From: Plotosus lineatus
Lineage: Eukaryota > Chordata > Actinopteri > Siluriformes > Plotosidae
Reading direction: 5' to 3'
Length of the DNA stretch: 64,000 bases
NCBI GenBank assembly: GCA_024760905.1
Contig: CM045734.1
Span: forward strand, 42,534,564 to 42,598,563
The notes under the pieces are model-generated. The model made no database searches. It saw nothing but the letters and a program-made list of their open reading frames with translations, and was not told the origin of the DNA. Both the position numbers and the translations under genes were made by a program. Shown piece after piece: positions 54,245 to 64,000 of the stretch (position 1 is its first letter; the number at the start of each line of letters is the position of its first letter).

Positions 54245-54612
54245 ATGTCATTTTCTGGACCGCTTTATTATTAATTAGGCTCAGAGGGAGGCTGAAGCCT
54301 ATCATAGTCAAGTCTACCACAGGCTGGATGTGCTCTGAACAGCACACCAGACCATTAAAGGGCCAACACAGACACATAACCAGTCACACTCATATTTGGA
54401 TCAAATATGATACCCAGTTGGGTAGGAAGACCCCATTAGCCTAATGTTCATGTCCGTGGAATGTGAAAGGAAACCAGAATGCTGTGAGAAAACCAATGCA
54501 AGCTCAAGGAGAACATGTGAATTCCACAAAAACGCCTGAACCAAGCAAAAAAGCATCTTGGACTATGCAACACTCCAAACTATGAGGCAGATGAGCTACT
54601 AAAACGAGCGAC
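54245..54612 (-). repeat. old SINE-B, near full length
   Basis: Diverged reversed tail (TTTTCTGGACCGCTTTATTA), body (ACCAATGCAAGCTCAAGGAG) and head (ACTATGAGGCAGATGAGC). Confidence 0.72.
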
Positions 54613-54619
54613 TCTGTCG

Positions 54620-56090
54620 GGTTCTACTTCTCCTACTGAAGGCACAAGGAATCGAAACTAGGGAGCTGAAAGCGGATGTTTTCCAATCTTCAAGTATTCC
54701 AGATCTGTGAGAGGTTGTTCCTCTTAATATGGCTGATAACAGTGCTTTAACAACATCCTGTGGAATAAAAGTTTTCTATTACTGCCTGCTGCTAGATGTA
54801 CTATAGCTTTAAATAGTGTCATAGCATTAAACCTAGAATGCAGAGCCTGTGATCTGGTGCACGTCTTTGTGAATTGCAAATATTCTGTTTCTGACTTGCA
54901 GATTGGACTGCAAATTGAATTGCAAATATTCCAATACTGTTTCATTGTTAACTTGGGCTGTTCAATCGCCAATTCATATTGCTGTCTTTCATTTTACATA
55001 ATGTCACCTTTTCTGAAATTTTGGACCTCTGGGCTCCCATATAGTCAAGCAATATAACTTTTTTTCCTAGTAGGAGTTTTTCTGCAAATCTAATTTATTC
55101 CACCAAATGCCTATAAATTGTGCTTCTATTGGCAAAGTAGGGAAATGCAAATCCACTTCTAAAGTCAGGCCACTGTTAGGTGAGTTTCATGATGTGAAAT
55201 ATTTATCTGTACTCCTCTTGAGGTTTTTAGCATGCTCAGGTCCTTTCCGATTTACATCATGATTGTGTTAGGATGACCTTTGCACTGTAATACTTTTGGG
55301 AAAACATCAGCGATCACACTGCCATTCAGACTATCCATCTAGTTGACTTTAACACCTTGCTAATCTTTTTTTCTCTGCGTTTAGATAGACACTTGAATCA
55401 TTTGTAAAAGTCCCATGAGGAACTGCAGGAGGGAGTATGAGCGAGATAAAAATCAAGTTTAAAACAGTGATCTTGTTTTTGTTTAGCTTGGGTGTTTTCA
55501 TAAATAATAAACTTTTAAATAGTTTTGTGAACTTATAAGAGGTGGGTTTTGAGTGCTGTAGAAAAACATTTGGCTATTTTCTTACCGCTGTCATTCGCTT
55601 TCTTGTGTGGTTGTAATGAACATTATAATAGTTAGGGACTAAGCAAACTTTGAACTTGACAAAGAAGTAAAAATATCCACACAAGGAACAAAGCATCTTG
55701 GAGTAAAGAAAAAGTCTACCCGCATTAAGCATAAGAAACCTATGCCTGTTTTTTCTCCACTGGTTTATGAACTCTATTGAGCTGCTTTTACATGGGCAGT
55801 AGGAACATGTGGACCCTGGAATAACTTAAACCCAGAACAAGCTGCACTCACTTTCCTACATGTGTACATGATCTGTCTTTAATTTGTGACAAGACAGAAA
55901 TTAGAGGGGCAATACACCAACAAACCACCAGAGAATGACCGCATAGCAATTAATAATGCTTAAGATGTTCTGTAACAAATTTCACCAGAATGAAAAGTGG
56001 AGCAAGAGCCACCCAACAGCGTCAAGCTGAAGTGTGGAACCAGTTGTTTTGACAATGGCAGTTACACCCGGGCATCTTATTCTGGCATAA
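54620..56090 (+). other. intronic sequence without recognised features
   Basis: About 1.5 kb without a recognised repeat. Candidate for single-copy DNA, but I see no supported exon. Confidence 0.5.
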
Positions 56091-56100
56091 GTTGTTCTGG

Positions 56101-56446
56101 TGGGCAGTGGTGGTCTAGTGGTATAAGGCGCCGGATCGCTGATCCAAAGGTTGGGGGTTCGAGTCCCACTCTCCACAAGGTTGTCACTGTCCTCCCAGTG
56201 GAGCTAACTGGGTTATCAAAGGCCGGCCATGTCTCTCACTGTCTATGGTGTGAGGCATGTAAAAGAACCATTGCTGACTTTCGACAAGAGTAGGCTGCAA
56301 AGCCGTCAGCGTGTTTCCGCCCTGCGATGGCCTGGCGAGCTGTCCAGGGTGTACTCTGCCCTCGCCCTGAGTTGGCTGGGATGGGCACCAGCCTCCCCGC
56401 GACCGTAATTAGGATGAAGCGGTTACAGAAAATGAACTGAACTGAA
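56101..56446 (+). repeat. composite SINE, full length and well preserved
   Basis: Intact A-box-like TGGTCTAGTGGTATAAGG and B box GGGGGTTCGAGTCCC, the SINE-A body (GGCATGTAAAAGAACC, TTGCTGACTTTCGAC), and then the SINE-B tail (CCTGCGATGGCCTGGCGAGC, AATTAGGATGAAGCGGTTAC). Confidence 0.93.
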
Positions 56447-56685
56447 GTTGTTCTTGTACAAAAGAGGCTTTGGATTTTTTTATTTAAATATGCCCTTGAG
56501 GCACATAAAATCCATCCATTCATCCATCCATCTATCTAACTCAGTGATGGGGATCTCTACAGCCATCCACAGCTTGAAGTGTACAAAGCATAATTTGTCA
56601 TTGTCTTTGTTTGAGGGTTAGCATCACTCTCTTTTCTGTCACAGTGATGCTAGCCAGTTGTCAGTTCCAGTGAGCTCATATACAG

Positions 56686-57089
56686 CAGTGGTCCCCAACC
56701 ACTGGTCCGCGGACCGGTACTGACCCATGGCTCAATTGGTACCAGTCCGCAGAAGAAATAATTAATTATTTCAATTTTATTTGTTATCTGAGTCTGAACG
56801 ATCTTTAATTCTGAAAAAGTCTTTTATTTTGATTCTCTTGGTTATATGTTGGTTATTTGAGCGCTAAAATGTAATGTAACCCACAAGGGGACGGCACATG
56901 AACAAAGATGTGCTGGACATGTTTCAAACAATAGCGGGGATTTTGGGTGAGACTGAGCCTTTATTCTCCCAGCTGGTGGACCATCACCTGTTTTTTTTTT
57001 TTTTTTTTTTTTTTTAAGAAAAGTTCAAGCTCTACTTCCCAACTAACTTTATTTCGGCTGTTGAAAAATAATATTAATGGAGTGCTTAA

Positions 57090-57126
<37 letters not shown>

Positions 57127-57239
57127 TTATATACGTGTTATATTTACAATACAAACAATCTATGACACCCCCTAGTCCGTGGTGGTAAATTTGCCAAGTG
57201 TTGACGGTTCCGTGGTGATAAAAAGGTTGGGGACCACTG
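56686..57239 (-). mobile_element. ZAPHOD-like non-autonomous hAT element, second copy
   Basis: Tips CAGTGGTCCCCAACCACTGG and GGTTGGGGACCACTG. Perfect 8-bp duplication ATATACAG (56678-56685, 57240-57247). The interior matches 25541-26080 in reverse order (GACGGCACATGAACAAAG here, GTGCCGTCCCCTTGTGGG there) and contains poly-T and (ATT)n runs. Confidence 0.94.
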
Positions 57240-57647
57240 ATATACAGTATCTGGAGGAGAAGGTCTCATTATCTGGAAAAAAATCTTGCTTTATGCCAAA
57301 TTTAATGTAGGGTTGGACAATACATCAATGAATTATCATATGAAATAACCATTCAATTCATTAACTAACCAAGAATTCTGTTGTACTGTTTCCAGTACTG
57401 TGATTTAGATATCACCTCTATAAAAACTGGTAGTGTTGTCATGATACTTCTTAATTTGGCTGCATTATCAGATTATATATACTGATTAATATTGATATTG
57501 ATAATGATCACTATTATGAAGCACCAATTAATTAAAATTGACCTGATATCTTCACATTTGACGTTAGCTGTATTTACACGTACACAGAAAAACTTGAACA
57601 AGTTCCCTCGGAGAAAATACCTGTGTGTGTGTGTGTATGTATATATA

Positions 57648-59005
<1,358 letters not shown>

Positions 59006-59604
59006 TCCAGACTTAACACGAGTGCATGCAACTTGCTACACTTTTCGTGGTGGCACAGAACACCTTTTTCCCAGCACAACCTGGTTTCAGAACACAGTGT
59101 CAAGTACGAGGGATTATGTGTTTGCAACAGCATCCATCTTTGCAATTAGATAATTTCACAAGCATTCACATCACAAGGCCATTCTTCTCTGGCAATTTGA
59201 TCATCATTTAAACATGTTGGAAAATGGGCACAGCTTGCTTCAGTTTTAAAACAGCTGTAGGTGTACAATCGAATATTTAAGCCTATCTGAAACAGTGCTT
59301 TGTTTTATATCATGATATATATTGAGATAGACTGATATGATAAATAAATAAACATGATTATTTTTTCCCCCTATATCGTCCAGCCCTACGTAACTGTTAG
59401 GGAGAATCTATACCAAAATACTCAAGAAATGTGGCGAACCGTGGTTGTGCCTCTGCTGTACATATGCAAGAAATGCAGTGAGCTGTTGTCGTGGGTTTCC
59501 ATACACAGCATAACAAATGGCTGTAGATTGGTTAGAATCGACCTTATCTTATAAATATTTCTAATGAAATTTGATTGGCTGTTGTGGAAAAGGAAAAAAA
59601 AAAT

Positions 59605-59894
59605 ACAGTACTTACATTTTTTATATGAGGTGTGCATCTGTGTGGGTGTGCGTCTGGGTGTGTGTGTGTGTGTGTATTTATATTTTATTTACATCTTATG
59701 CATTATTTTTTTAATGTTTAATTGTTATCATAAGCATTTATAGCATTGAATATGTATTTATTGATATTATATGCACATATACATGTACATATACGTCAGT
59801 CGGGGGGGGGGGGGGGGTCAAGCCTACTTCGCGGAAATCGGCGGCCGCGAGGGGGTCTTGGTCCCCATTAATGGCGGAAAGTGAGGGATCCCTG
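59605..59894 (+). mobile_element. MITE-P right part (left member of a head-to-head pair)
   Basis: It begins within the body (TATGAGGTGTGCATCTGTG) and ends GAAAGTGAGGGATCCCTG followed by TA. Contains a run of about 16 G's at 59802-59817. Confidence 0.9.
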
Positions 59895-60028
59895 TATGTA
59901 TGTACAGGGATCCCTCACTTTACACGGTTAATTGGGACTGCGATTAGCACGCGGCCACCGCAATCCGCGAAGTAGGGTAACCCCCCCATCCCCCGACTGA
60001 CATATACGTACATGTATATATGTATATA

Positions 60029-60456
60029 ATACTGGACTCTGTGGAGGAGGTGAGTGAGTGAGAGGAGGATGGTAGCCAAGCTCACATCCATCATGGTCAA
60101 CAGCTCTCACCCACTGCACCAGACTGTAGAGAAGCTGAGTAGCTCCTTCAGTGGATGATTGAGACATTCTCAGTGCAGGAAGGAGCTACCGCAGGTCATT
60201 CATTCCCACTGCTGTCAGACTGTACAACGCCACTTTGTAACTATCTGTGAAAAAACTGGTTATGTGCAATAAAAACCCTGTGCACTTTAATCAACCACAT
60301 CTACCCCACTGACTGTGAACCATCTCAACCCATCTACTCTGCCCTCAGATACATGTACACTTGAATATCAGCCAGTCTACAAAGTTTTTCTTTTTCTTTT
60401 TTATTGTATATTACTTTTATACTATTTTTGTATCTATGTATTTACTTATATAATAT

Positions 60457-60495
<39 letters not shown>

Positions 60496-60534
60496 ATATG
60501 TATATATATGTGTATATATGTATATGTATGCATG

Positions 60535-60576
<42 letters not shown>

Positions 60577-60690
60577 CATACATATACATATATATACACA
60601 TATATATACATATACACACACACACACACACACATACATATACATATATATACACATATATATATACATACACACACACACACACACACA

Positions 60691-60758
<68 letters not shown>

Positions 60759-60879
60759 TATATATATGTATGTATGTATGTATATGTATTATTGTATATG
60801 TATCTATTTTGCACCCCCGACTTTACTTCAAGAGCCTGTTCTGTAACAGTGAATTTCTCCATTGTGAGATTAATAAAGC

Positions 60880-60959
<80 letters not shown>
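60029..60959 (+). mobile_element. LINE-J 3' copy with expanded simple repeats
   Basis: The C-terminal coding remnant begins CTGGACTCTGTGGAGGAGG (frame broken by a GTGA duplication and small deletions). The 3' untranslated region follows, with an expanded TA/TG/CA block at 60452-60790. The TGAATTTCTCCATTGTGAGA sequence and AATAAAGC come next, and then a (CTAT)n tail of about 77 bases. Confidence 0.88.
60452..60790. repeat. compound TA/TG/CA/TATG microsatellite inside LINE-J
   Basis: About 340 bases of alternating pyrimidine-purine sequence. It occupies the place where other LINE-J copies have only ATATATGTACGTGTGTATG. Confidence 0.95.
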
Positions 60960-60960
<1 letters not shown>

Positions 60961-61040
60961 TCAATGCTATAATGATTATAGTAACAATTAGATATTAAAA
61001 AAAAAACAAGATGTAAATAAAATATAAATACACACACATA

Positions 61041-63450
61041 TGTTGGGGCAGGCAACAGAGGGGACGAGGAAGTGATGGGCAGGTTTGGTATCCAGGACAG
61101 GAACGCAGAAGGACAGATGTTGATAGATTTTGCAAAAAGGATGGAAATGGCTGTGGTGAATACTTTCTTTGAGAAGAAACAGGAGCATAGGGTGACTTAT
61201 GAAAGCGGAGGTAGGCGCACACAGGTAGACTACATCTTGTGTAGGCGATGTAATTTGAAGGAAGTCAGTGACTGCAAAGTCATCGTGGGTGAGAGTGTTG
61301 CCAAACAGCATAGGATGGTGGTGTGCAGGATGACTCTGATGGTGAGAAAGGTGAAAAGGCAAAGGCAGAGCAGAAGACAAAGTGGTGGAAGCTGAAAAAG
61401 GAAGAGTGTCGTGTTGTCTTCAAGGAGGAGTTGAAACAGGCTTTGGGTGGCCAGGAAGTGCTTCCAAATGACTGGACAACCACAGCAAATGTGATCAGGG
61501 ACACAGGTAGGAGAGTACTTGGTGTGTCCTCTGGAAGGAAAGTAGATAAGGAGACTTGGTGGTGGAATGAGGAAGTGCAGGAGTGTGTACAAAGGAAAAG
61601 GTTAGCCAAGAAGAAGTGGGACATTGAGAGGACCGAAGAGAGTAAACAGGAGTACAGGGAGACACAGCGTAAGGCGAAAGTAGCAGTGGCTAAGGCCAAA
61701 CAGAGGGCGTATGATGACTTGTATGATAGGTTGGATAGTAAAGAGGGAGAAAATGATCTATACAGGTTGGCACAGCAGAGAAATAGAGATGGGAAGGACG
61801 TGCAGCAAGTTAGATTGATAAAGGACAGAGAGGGAACTGTATTGACTAATGACAGAAGTGTGCTGGGAAGATGGAAAGAGTACTTTGAAGAGCTGATGAA
61901 TGAGGAAAATGAGAGAGAAAAATGAGTAGAAGAGGTAACCATTGAGGAGCAGGATGTAGCAAAGATCAGTAAGGGTGAAGTGAGAAGGGCATTGAAGAGG
62001 ATGAAGAATGGAAAGGCAGTTGGTCCTGATGATATACCTGTGGAGGTATGGAAGTGTCTAGGAGAGGTAGCAGTAGATTTTCTGACAAGAACATTCAACA
62101 AGGTACTAGAGAGTGAGCAGATGCCGGAGGAGTGGAGGAGAAGTGTGCTGGTGCCCATTTTTAAGAACAAGGGAGACGTGCAGAGTTGCAGCAACTACAG
62201 AGGGATAAAGTTGATGAGCCATACGATGAAGTTATGGGAAAGAATAGTGGAAGCTAGACTAAGGGCAGAGGTGAACATTTGTGAACAACAGTTTGGTTTC
62301 ATGCCAAGAAAGAGCACCACAGATGCAATGTTTGCCTTGAGGATGTTAAGAGAGAAGTACAGAGAAGGTCAGAGGGAGCTACATTGTGCCTTTGTGGATC
62401 TGGAAAAAGCATATGACAGGGTGCCAAGAGAAGAACTGTGGTATTGCATGAGGAAGTCTGGAGTGGCAGAGAAGTATGTTAGAGTGGTGCAGGACATGTA
62501 TGAGAGATGTAAGACAGTGGTGAGGTGTGCTGTTGGTGTGACCGACGAATTCAAGGTGGAGGTGGGACTGCATCAAGGGTCAGCTCTGAGCCCCTTCTTG
62601 TTTGCTATGGTGATGGACAGGCTGACAGACGAGGTGAGACAAGAATCTCCATGGACTATGATGTTTGCAGATGACATCGTGATCTGTAGTGAGAGCAGAG
62701 AACAAGTGCAGGAAAATCTAGAGAGGTGGAGGTATGCCCTGGAAAGGAGAGGAATGAAGGTTAGCCTCAGAAAATCAGAATACATGTGTGTGAATGAGAA
62801 GGACCCAGGAGGAACGGTGATGTTACAGGGAGCAGAGATAACGAAGGTGGAGGATTTTAAGTACTTAGGCTCAACAATCCAGAGCAATGGAGAGTGTGGA
62901 AAAGAGGTGAAGAAGCGTGTGCAGGCAGGCTGGAATGGTTGGAGAAAAGTATCCGGTGTGATGTGCGATAGGAGAGTGTCAGCAAGAATGAAGGGAAAAG
63001 TGTACAAGATGGTGGTGAGGCCAGCGATGTTGTATGGCTTAGAAACAGTGGCGCTGAGGAAAAGGCAGGAGGCAGAGCTGGAGGTAGCGGAGATGAAAAT
63101 GTTGAGGTTCTCCCTGGGAGTAACGAGGATGGATAGGATCAGAAATGAGTATATCAGAGGGACAGCCCACGTAAGATGTTTTGGAGACAAAGTCAGAGAG
63201 GCTAGATTGAGATGGTTTGGACATGTACAGAGGAGGGATAGTGAGTATATTGGCAGTAGGATGCTGAGGTTGGAACTACCAGGCAGAAGGCCTCGAGGAA
63301 GACCGAAGAAGAGATTTATGGATGTGGTGAAGGAAGACATGAAGGTCGTTGGAGTCAGAAAAGAAGATGCGGAGGACAGGGTGAGGTGGAGGCGGATGAT
63401 TTGCTGTGGCGACCCCTGAAGGGAGCAGCCGAAAGTAAAAAAAAAAGAAG
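61041..63450 (+). mobile_element. RTE (BovB-like) LINE, 5' truncated, nearly intact
   Basis: It starts inside the endonuclease (GGGGCAGGCAACAGAGGGGA) and runs through the complete reverse transcriptase and C-terminus. The 3' end is GCTGTGGCGACCCCTGAAGG, GAGCAGCCGAAAGTAA, an A run and GAAGA. It interrupts MITE-P. TA repeats follow, so a target duplication is hard to define. Confidence 0.93.
61072..63419 (+). pseudogene. RTE endonuclease end, reverse transcriptase and C-terminus
   Basis: The endonuclease end is at 61072-61395 (RTQVDYILCRRCNLKEVSDC). A one-base shift near 61340 leads to the linker frame 61323-61925, and a single in-frame stop at 61923 (AGA to TGA compared with the other copy) separates it from a 479-residue frame, 61980-63419. 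In that frame RT motifs are VLVPIFKNKGDVQSCSNYRG, CAFVDLEKAYDRVPRE (Asp at residue 140), GLHQGSALSPFLF (from residue 196) and MMFADDIVI (FADD at residues 229-232). The C-terminal LRWFGHVQRRDSEY and GRRPRGRPKKRFMD segments follow. All catalytic aspartates are present. Confidence 0.92.
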
Positions 63451-63454
63451 ATAT

Positions 63455-63518
<64 letters not shown>
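63455..63518. repeat. (TA)n microsatellite
   Basis: About 55 bases of TA after a short ATACATAC run. Confidence 0.95.
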
Positions 63519-63519
63519 T

Positions 63520-64000
63520 GTAACATGCTGCATCTGCATAGTACTGAAAAACAAAACAGTGAAGTGTATACCAGTTTATTTGGTGACCCAGTTTGAGTTT
63601 CCTATATACAGTACTATGGATTTTTCCATCATTTCTTATAACTGTATAATATTACTCACCACTAGAAGCACCACAAAGTGCTGTGCAGAAAAGGGATGTA
63701 CTTCTGACATAATGTATTCCCCTCACTCCAAGCACTACAAGCCACAAGAGGATTTGCAATCATGCTTTAGCTGGCGTGATCCTCTATACCAAACAAATTT
63801 AATTGCTAAGCATCATGTAAGACCTGATCTTTCATGGTGTGAATTAAAACTTTAGCCCATAGATTTTTTTTCCCCTCAATAATTACATGTTGGGATGTAG
63901 AAGACTATGCATGCTGGTGTTAGAGATGTCTCTGACCTGAGTGTAGTATGTTACTGCAGGATATAATTTATTCATTAATATACCAAACTACAATATGTGA
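63520..64000 (+). other. unassigned sequence at the window end
   Basis: An open stretch at 63559-63855 matches nothing I know and has no supporting signals. Otherwise AT-rich DNA. Confidence 0.45.

Larger units (their letters stand above)
59905..61040 (-). mobile_element. MITE-P (right member of the pair), split by LINE-J and cut by RTE
   Basis: It begins CAGGGATCCCTCACTTTACA at 59905, only 10 bases after the other copy ends. It is interrupted at 60028 and resumes at about 60960 (TTCAATGCTATAATGATT, ATGTAAATAAAATATAAATA). It ends where the RTE begins at 61041; no remainder was found beyond the RTE. Confidence 0.87.

Noticed and set aside
59340..59400. A retroviral or LTR element, searched for across the window.
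   Set aside because: No long terminal repeats, primer-binding site, gag, protease or envelope-like frame was seen anywhere.

Overview
This is vertebrate nuclear DNA, most likely from a ray-finned (teleost) fish. The evidence is the repeat fauna: BovB-like RTE LINEs, L2/Rex-type LINEs ending in a TTATC or CTAT tail, several tRNA-derived SINE families of fish type, Tc1/mariner, pogo-like and hAT elements, and many long CA, TA and CTAT microsatellites. There is no operon structure, CRISPR array or prokaryotic gene. About half of the window is recognisable transposable-element sequence and the rest is AT-rich, unassigned intergenic or intronic DNA.

The only host-gene evidence is near 20.0-20.7 kb. 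A CpG-rich block with a TATA box (20118-20124) is followed by about 460 bases with no ATG. Then comes a 64-bp first coding exon (20602-20665) that encodes a signal peptide and ends in a strong splice donor in phase 1. This looks like the start of a secreted or type I membrane protein gene on the + strand. I found no second coding exon, so 20666-64000 is probably its first intron (more than 43 kb). I could not name the gene.

Family names used below are mine. MITE-P: TA-flanked non-autonomous pogo/Tigger-like element with ends near CAGGGATCCCTC. SINE-A: tRNA-like head, conserved body, RTE-derived tail. Composite SINE: the same head and body, but with the SINE-B tail. SINE-B: fish SINE ending in GAATGAATG repeats. 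SINE-C: SINE with an end near AAAGTCCGTTGGG. SINE-D: SINE with a tail near GTCGCTCTGGATAA. LINE-N: APE-endonuclease LINE with (GATGA)n or (GATGAT)n tail. LINE-J: L2/Rex-like LINE with TTATC or CTAT tail. RTE: BovB-like LINE.

Layout: 0-20 kb holds a full-length decayed LINE-N with target duplications, a MITE-P split by an RTE, and a dense SINE field. 20-21.3 kb is the promoter and first exon. 21.5-48 kb is intron carrying hAT foldbacks, nested SINE/MITE composites, a decayed L2-like LINE and a Tc1 relic. 48.9-51.5 kb has LINE-J inside LINE-N, next to a 1.2-kb hAT element. 52.9-57.3 kb has a TIR element and a second ZAPHOD-like hAT. 57.3-63.5 kb is a nested complex of LINE-J, head-to-head MITE-P copies and a nearly intact RTE.

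No single new system stands out. The most informative signals are (i) SINE families that share head and body but carry exchanged tails, one of them assembled from both ends of the resident RTE; (ii) MITE-P copies acting repeatedly as insertion targets; and (iii) an RTE insertion that is 5'-complete but 3'-truncated and still flanked by a target duplication.
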